Below, piece after piece: positions 49,601 to 62,900 of a DNA stretch of 64,000 bases (positions are counted from its first letter, which is position 1; the number at the start of each line of letters is the position of its first letter). The translations under genes were made by a program, and so were the position numbers. The stretch comes from Otis tarda (Eukaryota > Chordata > Aves > Otidiformes > Otididae), in NCBI GenBank assembly GCA_026413225.1, contig CM048552.1, forward strand, positions 192,854,053 to 192,918,052. Direction: 5' to 3'. The notes under the pieces were generated by a model. The model was not told the origin of the DNA. It made no database searches and saw nothing but the letters and a program-made list of their open reading frames with translations.

Positions 49601-51803
49601 AATGTCTGGGAAGAAATTAGAGCCGAGGTGCAACATCCCTGACCCCAGCCCCCCCCGGCTCCTTCACAAACTGAACCACAAGAAAGCAATGCGAATAAAG
49701 TCCTTCTGGAATAAAGTCTCCCTCGCCGGAGTGCTGGGGTTAACCATAGTCTTCCTCAGCCTGCCCAGGTTTGTGGCACTCTTTTTATAAAAAAAACCCG
49801 CTCAAGTTTGTGTGATGATGATTCCTAGAAGAGATAACTTTCTTTTAAAATGTGCATTAGTAAATGATTGAATAACAGTGACTCATGTTTTGTTACCAGA
49901 CTTGACTGTAGCAGCTCTTACGCTCATTTTAGTTCTGTTGACACACTGATGTTCTGTTGACATCTACTGATACCTTCCAGTAAGGAAGATGCCATGAACA
50001 AGCGTTGCATTTGTAACACCGACACTAGAAAATGCAGGTGAAGATTGGTCACAGCCTGAGCCCCTTGGCATGGGAGCTGCTTTAGGGGCAGGTTTTGGGG
50101 ACAGGAGGGTTCTGGTTTGCTATACTAGCCACCGATGGCAAAGTGCTGGTGGGCTTCTGCTCATGGGGGCTGACAGGCACAGCACTCGCCCAGGTATTTG
50201 CGTATTTTCGCAGGACTGACCCCTTGAGTCGTGCCTGGGGCTGACACCTTGTCCCAGAGTCGCGCTCCAGGATGTGTAACCAGCTCCCAGTAGGAGGCTG
50301 CCAGTGAACCTCCCTGCAGTAGGGACCCCTCCTTGCACCAGCCTGGCTGCCACTGAGCCTCCTTTCAACACTGTTTCCTTTGAGGTGGAAGAAGGAAATG
50401 ATCTGGTTTTGAGGAGCATTTGTACCAGATGTTCAGCGACGTCGATGCCGTTTTGGGCGCTGCATGCTCTGCCTCTGCACAGGGACACCCAGGCTCTGTC
50501 CCCGTGCCTGTGCCCGGGGGTCACCCAGTGATGCCCTTGCCCCTTCCTCCTACCCTGCCCGGCACACCGGAGCAAGTCTGCCTCCCCCTCCCAGTGCTCC
50601 CCAGTTTGGACAGGCTGCCCCGCCGCCCCTAGGCAGCTGATATAATTCCTGCAGTACCAGGGAGGCTGAAGGCAGCAGGGTGCTCAGGGACACCCACTAA
50701 AGTACCCCGAACAACAGGAGCAGCTCCTGCCTTCCACAGACCCACAAAATGAGGGGAAAAACCCTAAAAACCTGCAATGGGGTGCAGCATACCCAGGATG
50801 TGCTCCCGCCCAGGATTGGTGTCCCTGCTCTGCCGGCCTTGACACTCCTCTTTGAATCCCCTGTTCCTGCTGATGTGGGTTTTTCTTTCCATCTGAATCA
50901 TTTAACACGACTTCGGAGCACAATGGAGCTGTGATTTTTTTCGAAGCCGCCAGCTTGCAGGAAACAGAAGGTCTCTGAATAAAAGGGAGGCTCTTGTTAC
51001 AACTTCGCTCTTACTTACTGTTCCCAGTAGCAGAGAAGTAAAAAGACAATGAATGAAATGAAGGATTAATCATGCGTAGCGCTGAAATATAAACACGGAG
51101 ACTGCCAGTCCCAGAGCACCGCTCTGAGCAGTGGCTCGTACCCGTGGTGTGCAGAAACCTCACGGCACTGGGACATCTTGGGTTTAATCAGAACAGGCAA
51201 AAGGCAGGGAAGACTCAACAAATGTTTTTTTTTTCCAAAGGCAACTGTGCAAAATGTGAACTTTACGTGGACTTTGTCTGTTCAGCGCTCTCAAAGTTGA
51301 TCTCCCCAGCCCTTGATCATCGGCCCGTGACTTTTGCAGAGTAAACTCCCTCTTTTCCCATTTTTCTGCATTAATTTGAAAACAATGAAAATTCAAGACA
51401 ACTCCACTGTTCCACAAAAGACTTTTTAAAAAAAATGCTTCAGAGAGAAACTACTGCCCTGCTCAGTGTGTAGCTTTGCTCCTAAAAAAGGTTGTGGGTA
51501 TTAGGCTCACGCCCTTTTTCTGTTGCTTTTGGTTTGGTATCCAAGCACCGAGAGATTACCAATTTTGTTCCTTATTTATTTTTTTTTTATTAGACATTTA
51601 CCCATATTTGATTTTCAGCTGTAGATTCAGAGTATTCACACTAACCTTTGCAAAGATGTTGAGCACCTCAAGTTAATTGGCAAGAAATTAAATCTGGGAG
51701 AAGCGGTGGCAGAGCCATGGCTTTGAGCGGGCTGCTCGTGCAAGGCAGACCATGCGGATACAGCATTGCGATGGCCTTCGGTGAAGCAAAATGCATAAAA
51801 GAA
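46601..51803. other. Intergenic, no established gene
   Basis: No exon of KATNAL1, the expected downstream neighbour in mammals, was recognised. An isolated AATAAA lies in GATGGAATAAAACAC near 49,073. A small open frame at 49,602 is listed separately. GC content rises around 50,100-50,640, with open frames on both strands that look like chance. Confidence 0.5.
49602..49790 (+). CDS. Small open frame with a membrane-like segment
   Basis: 62 codons starting MSGKKLEPRC after an A-rich context (GAAGAAATG). A basic stretch (HKLNHKKAMRIKSFWNK) is followed by a hydrophobic segment of about 20 residues (VSLAGVLGLTIVFLSLP). That order suggests a single-pass membrane peptide with a basic cytosolic side. 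CCCAG/GTTTGT near the end could instead be a splice donor. No family is recognised and no promoter is seen, so it may be chance. Confidence 0.25.
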   Translation: MSGKKLEPRCNIPDPSPPRLLHKLNHKKAMRIKSFWNKVSLAGVLGLTIVFLSLPRFVALFL

Positions 51804-52280
51804 ATCACAGAATCACAGAATCATAGAATGGTTAGGGTTGGAAGGGACCTTTAAAGGTCATCTAGTCCAACCCCCCTGCAAGGAGCAGGGACATCTCCAA
51901 CCAGATCAAGCCCCCTTTAGTTACTGGAAGGCTGCTATAAGGTCTCCCCGGAGCCTCCTCTTCTCCAGGCTGAACAGCCTCAACTCTCTCAGCCTGTCCT
52001 CATAGGAGAGGTGCTCCAGCCCTCTGATCATCTTTGTGGCCTCCTCTGGAACCACTCCAACAGATCCACAACCTTCTTATGTTGGGGGCTCCAGAGCTGG
52101 AGACAGTGCTCCAGGTGGGGTCTCACCAGAGTGGAGTAGAGGGGCAGAATCACCTCCCTCGACCTGCTGGCCATGCTCCTCTTGATGCAGCCCAGGATGT
52201 GTTGGCCTTCTGGGCTGCAAGTGCACATTGCTGGTTCACGTTGAGCTTCTCGTCCACCATCACTCCCAAGTCCTTCTTGG
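51804..52280 (-). mobile_element. CR1 LINE, 5'-truncated, internally deleted
   Basis: The + strand starts with the reverse-complemented terminal octamers (ATCACAGAATCACAGAATCATAGAATGG) and continues antisense through the 3' UTR into the end of the reverse-transcriptase frame ([21 protein letters not shown] on the - strand). Compared with the copy at 54.1 kb, about 215 bp are missing at 51,910/51,911. It ends near 52,280 and is non-autonomous. Confidence 0.92.
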
Positions 52281-54055
52281 GAAAACAGGGAAAATTCTCA
52301 TTGCCTGAAATGTGTTTAATAAAAATGCAGTTGGTGTATCTGAATATCTGCACCTGTCAGGTAAGTATGGACAATTTTTCTGGCCTTTGGATGCTGCTTG
52401 GAATGTGAGGGTTGAGGCAAAATGGAGAACATCACTGTAAAGCTGATAGGGAAGCTGCTCCTAATCCTTATTCAAAAACTCAAACAAAACTCTAAACTGT
52501 TCCTTTTACAGGTCTCTTTGGAAAACAGACATGAAAAAGCTAGTGAAAATTTATTTGGGCTACCTGCAATAATAAAACTGAAGTGACCCAAGTCTGAAAA
52601 TGCCACGATACGCTCGTAAGTGAACATAAAAAGAAAGCTGGAGCACGTGATATAATTAAGGTAAAAACCAAACCCAACCAATCTGTGCTACTGCAAGGCT
52701 TGGAGGATTTATAGGAATAAAAATCTAGATAGCCAAAGCTGTGGTGCTGCTTAATGAGTCCCTGTTTCGGAGCCTTTGCCCGAGCCTGGGACCCTGGCGC
52801 AGCCGCGGCCCTGCTGAAGGCTCCTCCTGGCCTGGCCCTCTCCCTGCCTGGCCGGGGAGATGTTGTAGCTGCCCGGCTGGATTCGTTTCGCTTTCTCTTT
52901 CTGCTGCGTAGGGTGGAGTTGTGGCTACGTCCATCGATTGTTTACACTGTTTGCATGGAAATAATGAAAAATAATATATTGTTTTTAATATTAGAATTTT
53001 TTTTTTTAATTCTACTTCTAATTAGCAACAGAGAGCTTCTGAGCAACCCACGTTTGACCAGTCTTTGTAGATCCAGATAACAAAATTTGGGAAGACTCTG
53101 GGCTTTTTCTCCTTTTGCCCACTGGAGCAGACGTTGGAGGATTTCAGGTCAGGATTGGGTTTTGCCACGGTGCCCTGCTGGGTCCCTTCTCCAGCCTCAC
53201 TGCTGTGGCATCCCCTGAGCTGGGGAGACTGGTCCTGTCCCAGCATTATCCCACAGGGACGCACACATTGACGGCTCCGGGAGGTCATGGGAGCGGTGTG
53301 GCACTGGCTGATCACAGTGCGGTTAAAAGGATGTTTCATCCGAAAGCTGCAGTTCCTCAAGGCGGTGCAATACTTAGGTTGACCGAATAGTTCATCTCTA
53401 TAAAAATCAAAAGCCTCCGCTCCTTCAAGAAGACTTGCAGCCCAGAAAAAATTATTGTCATCATGTGCTGGTGAATTGCTGCGTTTGGGACGAGCCGTGA
53501 TGGAGCCAACTGGAAGTGGATGCTCTGGGATCGAGAGCTGGAAAACGTTACCCAAGCCAGCGACACTGCTGGGGTGGGGGTTGGAGTGGGGCACAAGTAA
53601 GGAGTTCTGCACTAAAAGTGTGATGAAAATCCCTTGGGTTTATATTTTGTTGCTCTAACCGAACTACCAGATGTAAAGTATTCCTTCCACAGGCGTTGAT
53701 GGAAACTGCAGGGATGTTCGTGGTGTTGGAGACCAAGGGAACTGCAAAGAGACAACTGTATGAGATGACCCAGCCCCTGCACCTTGGCTCCCGTGTCCCT
53801 GCTGGCCCCATCGTCACCACTGGCCCATGGGGGGCAGGTAGGGATGGGGGCTCTTGGCATCCACAGGGCTCCTTTTGGAAACTCAGGATATGCCACCTCC
53901 CCACCTGCTGCCCATCGTGGCATTATAATTTCATGGCAGACCTGGCATGTTCCACTGCTGCAAATGCTGCTGGGTCTCACCATTTTTGACCTCCCAGACA
54001 AACGTCCCAGGGCTCTGACGCAGGCATTTCCACTGGGTCCACTCAAATCCATGAG
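52281..54055. other. Intergenic between two CR1 copies
   Basis: No gene is supported. Overlapping open frames on both strands at 53,020-53,990 are moderately long but have no splice or start context that I trust. Confidence 0.5.
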
Positions 54056-54755
54056 AATCACAGAATCGTAGAATGGTTTGGGTTGGAACGGACCTTTAAA
54101 AGTCATCTAGTCCAACCCCCCTGCAGTGAGCAGGGACTTCTCCAACCAGATCAGGTTGCTTAGAGCCCCGTCCAACCTGGCCTTGAATGTTTCCAGTGAT
54201 GGGGCACCAACCACCTCTCTGGGCAACCTGTGCCAGTGTTCCATCACCACCCTTGTAAAAGATTTTTTCCTTATGTCCAGTCTGAATCTACCTCCATTTT
54301 AAAACCATTACCCTTTGTCCTATCACAACAGGCCCTGCTGAAGAGTTTTTCCCTGTCTTTCCTGTAGGCCCCCTTTAGGTACCAGAAGGCTGCTATAAGG
54401 CCTCCCTGGAGCCTCCTCTTCTCCATGCTGAACAGCCCCAACTCTCTCAGCCTGTCCTCACAGGAGAGGTGCTCCAGCCCTCTGATCATCTTTGTGGCCC
54501 TCTTCTGGACTTGCTCCAACTGGTCCATGTCCTTCTTATGTTGGGGGCTCCAGAACTGGACACAGTACTGCAGGTGGGGTCTCACCAGGGCAGAGTAGAG
54601 GGGCAGCATCGCCTCTCTTGACCTGCTGGCCACGCTTCTTTTGTTGAAGCCCAGGATGTGGTTGGCTTTCTGGGCTGCAAGTGCACAATGCCAGCTCATG
54701 TTGAGCTTCCCATCAACCAGCGCTCCCAAATCCTTCTCCTCAGGGCTGCTCACAA
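54056..54755 (-). mobile_element. CR1 LINE, 5'-truncated
   Basis: An antisense CR1 copy of about 700 bp. The - strand frame encodes the C-terminal end of CR1 ORF2 reverse transcriptase (motifs LGALVDGKLNMSW, ALVRPHLQYCVQFWSPQHKK and [20 protein letters not shown]) followed by the 3' UTR and octamer tail. It is relatively well preserved, hence fairly young, but lacks the polymerase core and cannot move on its own. Confidence 0.95.
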
Positions 54756-54812
54756 TCCATTCTCCAATGGATTCTCCATTCTCCAATCCATTCTCCAATT
54801 CAATCCAAGAGA
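54755..54812. repeat. Short tandem repeat abutting the CR1 copy
   Basis: Imperfect copies of CCATTCTCCAAT, about four units, exactly where CR1 sequence would be expected to continue. It looks like a local expansion of CR1-derived sequence at the truncation point. Confidence 0.75.
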
Positions 54813-56741
54813 TGTTAAATGAGCACAGAATATGAACTAAAATACTCCTGTAAAATGGTAATAACAAAGGTATGCTTGAAATTTTTTTGGCTTGTTTTTT
54901 TCCCCCCTCAAGTTTTCTAGTTTCAGAAAATTTTTAGCAGAAACTTGATGAATCTTCATGAACATTCCTGAAGTTTTTTGCATTCCAAAGGGCTTTGACT
55001 GCTTTGGACTTGATTGTTGCTTCTCCAGCAACTTCCACCTGGAAGTTCATCTAAAAGCACCATAATGCAATAGATTTTAAAACACAGATTATATCTTGTT
55101 GTGAAGTCTGAGGATCTGTCCCTGCTGGGCCCCACTCAGGCTTCCGTGTCTCTGGCAAGGCTGCTGGCACGCAGGACCCCCAGTCCGGAGCCTTAAACCT
55201 CACTGCCCAGGATGAAGAAGCCTCTCTAGAAGGGAAGATGTGTGCTCAGCGTCTCACCCAGCCAGGCTGAGGAGGAGCGCGGGGAGAGGGGTGCAGGTTG
55301 CTGCCCCCCATCCCGGCCACCCGGCACCCTGTGCCTCTCTTCTCCCACATCCGCTGGGATGTCGCGAGTAATACGAGCTGCGCATGGTGATGACTCCCCG
55401 CCATTCCAGGTGTTTGATCTGAGGAAATCGCCAGTAAGCCAGGAAATGTCAAGATCACATCACAGGCAGAATTTTTTAAAGCCATGAAAAAGAGCTTGTT
55501 AAAGCCTGTTTCTCTGCAGTGTGATCCCAGCTGCTTTCGGTTTTGCTTCGTATTTCAACTTTACGGGAACGGGCAAGCAAATCCCCCCCCCGAATATCGC
55601 TTTGCTTTTCTCTCCATTTGATTTACAGCGCTTTTGCTCGCCGTGGCCTCGGCACTCGCTGGGGCTGGAGGAGTGAGTCCCTGCTTTGCTGGGCCCCTGC
55701 GGCAGGGAAGATGTGTGGGGTGCCCCAGGGGTGCGTCCTGCAGCTGGTGCACCCCAGCACCCCAGCACCCAAAGCTGCCGACCCAGCGCAGGCATCAGGC
55801 CCACGGGGATGCTGGCTGGACCCCGGCTTGCCCGCATGGCAGGGTCAGTGGGAGCAGAGCCACCAGCCCCCTCCCTGTGTGTTTGCTCGTCTTCTGGGTG
55901 GGCGCCCCGGGCAGCCCAAGGGTGCTACAGGGAGGTACCAAAGCTTCATAGCAAAACTGCGCCTCGTTATTCCACTCATTTTGCAACACTATTAAGGAGC
56001 ATCCACATACTCTGGTATGTGACCCACACATGTTTAATTTCTTTTATGGTCTCTGTTTTGATATATGCTGGATGTCTTTTTATAAAACAAAGATTTATTG
56101 GAACCTGGAATTTTATGGCTTCAAGGTACAATTGAGTCCAGATTGTGAGTTTCTTCTTTTGGAAGAGGAGGAGGAGGAGAAGGTTTAAAAGAGCCCGACA
56201 AAGCCTGTTCCGCCTGTGGCACTCGTGAAACTCTAGGCCAAGGCCGACACCTTTTCGCTTACCTTCTACTATGATGTCAAAGCAAAAATTTACTATCAAA
56301 TATTATCTCTTCCATATGCAATGCCCCGCTGCAGATATAGATCACGGCAATCGTGTTTGGCTTCCTTCTTTCAAGTCATTATCTGTGCCACAAGAGAGGC
56401 AGGACTCGGCGCAGGATCCAAGGAAGAACGGCAAGTCAGCACAAAGGCAAGCCATGCATAATTAATGATAATGTGTCTTCACTTACAAATGTGTGCTCAC
56501 GCTCTCGATTTTCTTGTAACAGCACAGCGATGCCTTTGCTGCCTACAACGCTCAGGAAAGCAGCGTGTCTTAAAAACACATTTAGAGCTGCAGGAGTAGC
56601 TATTAAATACATTCCATGTATTTATATAACATTAAGGATAAACCAAAGTATTTTTTTGGATGCTAAACATAGCTCAGGAAAGAATAACATCAGTTCAGAA
56701 GAAAACTCAGCTCTTCTTTTGTACCAGAGCAAACCTACAGT
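54813..56741. other. Intergenic, no gene supported
   Basis: GC-rich in 55,100-55,920, with overlapping open frames of 100-150 codons on both strands. None shows consistent splice sites or protein-like composition. AT-rich afterwards. Confidence 0.5.
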
Positions 56742-56920
56742 TTGCTCCAGGGAATCTGCCCAGAGAGGTGGTGGATGCCCCATCACTGGAAACATTCAAG
56801 GCCAGGTTGGATGAGGCTCTGAGCAACCTGATCTGGTTGGAGATGTCCCTGCTTCTTGCAGGGGGGTTGGACTAGATGACCTTTAAAGGTCCCTTCCAAC
56901 CCAAAGCCTTCTGTGATTTG
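56742..56920 (+). mobile_element. CR1 LINE 3' fragment
   Basis: The sense CR1 end: the frame reads LPREVVDAPSLETFKARLDE and runs into the 3' UTR (GGTTGGACTAGATGACCTTT) and a single degraded tail octamer (TTCTGTGA). It is the only clear sense-strand CR1 outside the HMGB1 gene. Confidence 0.92.
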
Positions 56921-59900
56921 ATGAAGTAACTCCATTGCTTCCTGCAAAGTTATCTTGGCTTTGCATCAGGCCAGGGCTGAGCAGGGCTGGAGGTCCTTGT
57001 GCCGTGGGGTTTGAGTATGAGAAGGTCTTACGGGCACCTGCTCAGTGGCCTGCAAAAGCTGAAGCGTTCATCATCCCCAAGCAACATTGCAAGAAAACAA
57101 TGAAACGCTCTTTTTCTGCTTTGCTACCTGTGTCAGAGGCCCCGAGTGCTCTTGTAGGAAACGACCAGCATCCGAGGAAGCAGAGCCCAAGTCCCGCTCT
57201 CCAGTTACCATGACATAAGTAAACAAACAAGTTCATCACAAGCAATGAGGGCATTGTGCCAGTTTCAGTTAAAATAATAGAATTAAAAAAAAAACAAACC
57301 AACAAATTATTACAGCACAAGGAAAGTCCTGAATGAAAATGATTGTTCATGCGAACACCAGAAATATATCTTGCCATAAACTCGGGCCTCCACATCTGCT
57401 TCTCCACCAGAGAATTCTTTATAAACAGCCTCTTCAATTTTATCTAACAGCCTGTTCGCAGACACGCAGTCCAAAAATACATCTCCTTTTCCTCCTTGCA
57501 CTATCCTGAGCTTGGCAGGGCACCAAACATGAGGTTCAGCTCCTAGTTCAAAAAAGCCCTTCTTTAAGCATTGACTCTGAGCTTGATTTAATAAAAACTC
57601 TGTCCGGCTTCCTCCAGGGAGCCCTAATGGGATGCAGAGCCCTGCACTGCTCGGAGGCTGCTCCAGACCCGTGCCATGTCGGGCAGAAAGATAGTTTTTT
57701 GGTGTAACACAATTACTCTGTGATGGAGTTGGGGAACGGGCTGGTGTTTCCCAGAGCATCGTCTCCTAGGGCTACAGAGCTTCCCTTTCCACTGTGCCAT
57801 CCTCTGAAAATGGGAGTGAGCAGGCAGCATGGGAAAAGTGGAGCAGAAGCTGCAGCGAGGGATGTGCTGGTGCCACCAGTTCCCCAAGGGATGTCCCAGT
57901 GCCACCAGCACCCAGAGCCCACCCTCCTGCCAGCCCTGCCTTTCCCAGGGGAATGGGGAGAAAAGCATCAAAGCCCCTAAAATGGCTTCCAAGCCCCAAG
58001 TGCCCGGGGAGGAAGATGCATCCATCGTGTCCCCAGCATGGCACCACGCTGCTGAGCACTTGTTGGTGCTCCTGAAGGAAAGACCAGGCATTTTCCAAAT
58101 TAAGGGGGTATTACAGTGGTCCTTGACATCAGCAGCAGAACAACCACCTTCACACCTCCTGACGCTGGTGCTCCCAAGCACAACACTGACTCCCTGGCTG
58201 CTGATTGCCTGGGAAAGCTGGAAGGGATACTGGCTGCCTTTTAAAGGCAGGGTAAAAATGGGTGATGTTGCCCTAGAAGACAAAATATCTCCCCGCTGTG
58301 AGGGCTGCACCAAGTTATGGGCCCAAACTTCTGGAGAAATCAGTGAGAGAAACACCATGTAACGTAGCGTTCACCACAATGCAGAGTGTAGTGCTAATTA
58401 GCTGGATAATTGAAAACATTTAAGAATTATCCAATTTCACAAACTGAGGAGTGGATTTTAGGCATTGAAATTTGCGGTGATAAAGAAATATTAACGGCCT
58501 GGCGCATCTTGATATCCAGTGGAAGAGGATGTTTAACAGTTTCTCCTTATGGTTCAGTTGTTTATTTAAATTACTTGGAAGATAAACCAGCAGCAAACAT
58601 AACCAGTACTGTTAGGAGGGGGGTAAAAATAAGGAGATTTTTATTTAGCATTACAGCAAAAGATTAAATGCAGTAAAATAAAGGAGGGGGAAGTTTCCCA
58701 AGTGTTCAGCGAGGCAGATCCCATTGCCAAGACGTAGAGGAGTATCAGTGGAAATTCATCCATGCCCGTTCAGTCACTTGGCCCCAGTAACGAAGTCACG
58801 TTAGCAGTGTCGGTGTGAGTGAAAGGGAACGGCTGCTTTTGGCAAAGGAGGCGGCAGGTCCGTGGTGATGGAGGGACCCTCCTGGCTGGTGCAGGGGATG
58901 CTGGTGGCACCCTGGGGTTTGCCGTCACCTCCCAGGAGGGATTTTCTGAGTGGTCCTTGCAGTCACGCCAGGGCGGCTAGAGACCCTCGTGCGGCTTGGC
59001 CGTCGGTTTCCAATGGCGCTTGTCCCCCGCGATAGGGAGGGAACTGGGATTTCCTGGAAGGGAGCCTTGCCCTCTTGTGCTGCAGCAGCACCTGGGCATC
59101 CCCTGTCCAGTTGGGTGCCAAATTTCACTTTACAAGGAGCACCAGCGTTCATCCAACGACGCCTTACTGGTCTGAAGTTGGCTGCATTTTAGTGAAATAT
59201 TTAGGAGAAACAAGTTGAAGACAGTAGATGGAAAGGGAGAAGGGGGTTTACCTGACACGCTGCCCAGCTGTGAGCTGCGCTACACTGATCCTTCCTTCAA
59301 CACACTACAACAGGGATGTAATTCAGTTTCAAATTACACAAAGTATATTGGAAAGCTTGCCATTGTGTAAATCACATTTCAGAAGGTATTTTATTTACAC
59401 AAGCATCCGCTCATTAGCTGTACCAAAATGCGAATGGTACCTGAGCACGCGCTGCAGGAGTTCCTGATATCATGAAATGTCGTCTCTCCCTAACACGGGT
59501 TCAGATAACCCCAGCTGCGGGGTACACATGGGTCTTCCTGGCATCTCTTTTTTACAGCCAGTCGGTGTGGTCAAATGGAAAGGCCACTTCTGAGCGAAGA
59601 GGCTTAGAGGGGAGCGGGACATGGGCGAGCACAGGCACCACTGCCCAGGTGGTGGTGGATCTGCCATCTTTGGAGAGTTCCCAGAGTTCACTGGATGAGG
59701 CCCTGAAAACCACATCCTTCTCCAAAGCCCTTTCAGCCTCAGTTATTGCCCAAGGAGCTTGCGGGCAGCGACAATCTGTCTCCAAGCATCCCAGTGCTCC
59801 AGAGATGGGATGCCCCTCAAAACCCCCTTGGGCAGAGATGCTAAAAGCCTTCTCCCAGCAAAGCCCGGAGGAGCTGGCTCACCCCGGCTTAGCTGATGCC

Positions 59901-62900
59901 GTGGTAGGAAGGAGGGTAGAAAGGAGGGCTTGAAAAGGTCATGCCGAGGCTGCGATTTCCCAACCACTGTGAAGTAACTGGGTGCCTTAACGCCCTCCAG
60001 CTTAAACACTCAGGCTTGGCTGTTAACAGTTTGCTGTAAATTCAGCATTTCCTATGCCTATTCAAGGAGAATTAGAGGGAGGGACCTGTTAATACCAGGG
60101 GAAAAACTTTTCTGTCTGCAGTGGCTGTTCTGCTGTAACAGCAGCAAAAGCAGAGGAAGAGAGATGTGGCCTCAGATGAAGCTGAGACAATAAACAGAGA
60201 AATAACCATTTTGAGACCTCCGTAGATTTCCTGGATTCATTTCCCTCCTTTCCCAGCATTTTGCTGAGCACTACAAGATTCAAGCCATTATTATTTTAAG
60301 AAGATTTTTAGCTTTGCTGCCTGCAAAAATAGTCATCACTTGTAAACCGAAGGCACCGCTGTCCTATCTGGTCTGCAGCCAGAGGGGCTGGAAGCAATAG
60401 AAGAAGTGTGAACTTTCTCCTTCATCTCAGAGAACATTAACTTCAAAGCCCCGCCATAAACTTTCAGATGTAATGACTATTTGTCCCAGGGAGAAACACG
60501 CCAGCTTGATCAATGACTGAAAGGTATAAAACACAGAGGTTACATTTGCTAAACACTTGTGAAGAGTACGTGGTTATAATTGGGTGGTGCACGGGGCGGG
60601 GGGGGGTAAGTTAATACCGAATTATTTCTTCAGGCAGGCCCTAGAGGCAGAGCCACGGTTGTTGTAGGTCCAGCATGGAGTGGTTTCTGCCCCCGAGGAG
60701 GCTGGGCTGCCATGTCAGAGCATGTCCCATTGTGCCATTGGGTGCAGACCTTTGTCACCGAGCAGGGACCTTGCAGCTGTGCTGGCAGCCGCACTGCTCT
60801 GATGCTTTTCTCAAAAAGCTGTGGCAGAAAACATCTCTCCTGTCAGCTGCCCAGGCAAAGCGTTTAGGACTACCAATACTTTCTCTTGTGTCCTTCTCGA
60901 GCTGTATGAGCACTGACCAGAGGAAAAGCCCCCCTGGGTGCAGCCACCTTGTCCCCTGAGCATCCCTGAACTCTAGGGCACGGAGTCCCCAAGGGCTGAG
61001 CCCAGGCAGCCCAGTAGCACTAACACAGCTGGGTAGGCACGTTCAGAGATTTCCGACAACTTTGGTAAGATTCCCCACATCCTTCTGTTTGTTTTTAACA
61101 TGCTTTCCATTTTTCTGTTGAAAATTCCCTGGAAAAAAGAGATTAAGGATGTATTTTTGTTTCCGTGGATTACATATGCGGAATCTGGAGGGAAGAAAAT
61201 TTGTATTATGTGACTTTTTTCCCAGGGTAACCATTGCACGTGCCCTTCCTGAGATCATCCCTTCTCCCCTCCACCATTAGGGCTTGTGCGAGGAGCCCAG
61301 ACCCCGTTCTCTTCCTGGACGGTGGGTGCAGGGTCGTTGTGCACAGCACACAACACACTTTGTATCATTAATCAACTATTTAGTGAAAGAATTTTTAAAG
61401 GCAGTAATTGGGAAGACTTGCTGCTAGGCACTGGCTCCTGTTTTCTGGGGCTCTGGGGCCGGGGGATGCAGTCCAGACCTGTGCGATTCCTGCCCAAGGA
61501 CGGAGAGAAGGAAGTGTCGGAGTATGAAGAGAGATTTCTGAAAGGTCTGTAACATCTTCTGCCAACATATTTTTTGAATCAGCCCTGCTTGAACAAGAGG
61601 GAGCCCAGGAGAGCTGTGTCATCTTTGCAGGAGAGCTGGGCTCACTGACAGGCAGCTCCATGTGGGATGGGGGACAGAGGGCTGCGGCTGTTGCTGGGGG
61701 AGTGAGATGTCAATGGTGGGGCTGCTGGCTGCTCCACGGGCTTCACTGATGCCTTGCTTTCCCTCTGCCCTGTGCTTGCCTGTCCACTCATCCCTCTACA
61801 AGGCCTCAAAATGTCTCTAGGCACAAAACTGAGCCCTCCTTGCTCACATGCTTAGGTCCCCACTTCCCATTTGGAGTGGATGGAGCTGGTGGGGTGCACC
61901 CAGGTCTCTCACCCCACAGGTGATGTTGGGAGGAGATGGTGGCTCAGCTGTTGAAGACTCTACCTGCCCCTGGATGTGCTCTGGCCTCCAGGAGGTAAGT
62001 TACCAGGTGGCCTTCTCCAGGCTGTCCCCTCTCCCCCTTCGGTGCCCTGAACTGAGCTCCTGGCGAACAGGCTGTGGGGACCGCCACAAAAGGCTGGAGC
62101 TGGGATTGGCAGCAGGGGTTGAGATGACATTCTGGAAATGAAAAGCACAACCGTGTGCTGAATCCATCTCCAGTCATCCTCCTCCTCAAGGCACATCACC
62201 TTCTGCTCCTCCCTGTGGTCCCGATGGAGATCCTAGGGACAAGGACAACTATTGGGAGGTCATTGTGGGGCAAGAGGAGCAACAAGCAGAGCAGATAAGT
62301 AATTTCTTTCAAGGGGCAGCTGGCTTTACCCAGATAAAAGCAGTGCAATGCCAGCAGGTCTCACATTCAGAAGATCCCCAATGATGTTGCTGGAGCATGG
62401 TGCTCAGCTTCCCCTCTAACGCTGCTGTTTGAGGGAGGGCCACCCAGCTGCTTGGCTCCTTCCCCCTTTTATGAGGGGAACCCATACCTGCACTTTGTAG
62501 GTGTGCTGGGGGTTTAAGTCTCGTCTTTGCAAAGGGATCCACTACAGCAATCCCCTTCCCGTGCCTGGAGTCCCATTTTCTACCTCCGCAGGATCAGGTC
62601 CTGGGCTTCAAAGCACACATGGAGCAGTGACTCGTTTTATTACACGGTCATAAAGCAATGGCCCTTCTCCGGTTCTCTATAAATAATACCAGTTGTATTT
62701 ATAAATGGAGGCCTGCCAGAGACTTTGAGACGTGAGGTTTATGCTGAAAAGGAAGAAGAAAACAAGAATCTTGACAGCTTTCTACCTGGCTGCGCAGCTG
62801 CACTGGAAAAGGTGCCTCGCGGATCAAAGGGAACCCGCTCCTGTTCTCCCCAGGTGCCACGATGCCTCGCCTGTTAGATCAGATACGAGTTATCAAGCAG

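Noticed and set aside
54271..54867. 198-codon - strand open frame as a host gene
   Set aside because: It is the C-terminal part of CR1 reverse transcriptase inside a truncated LINE.
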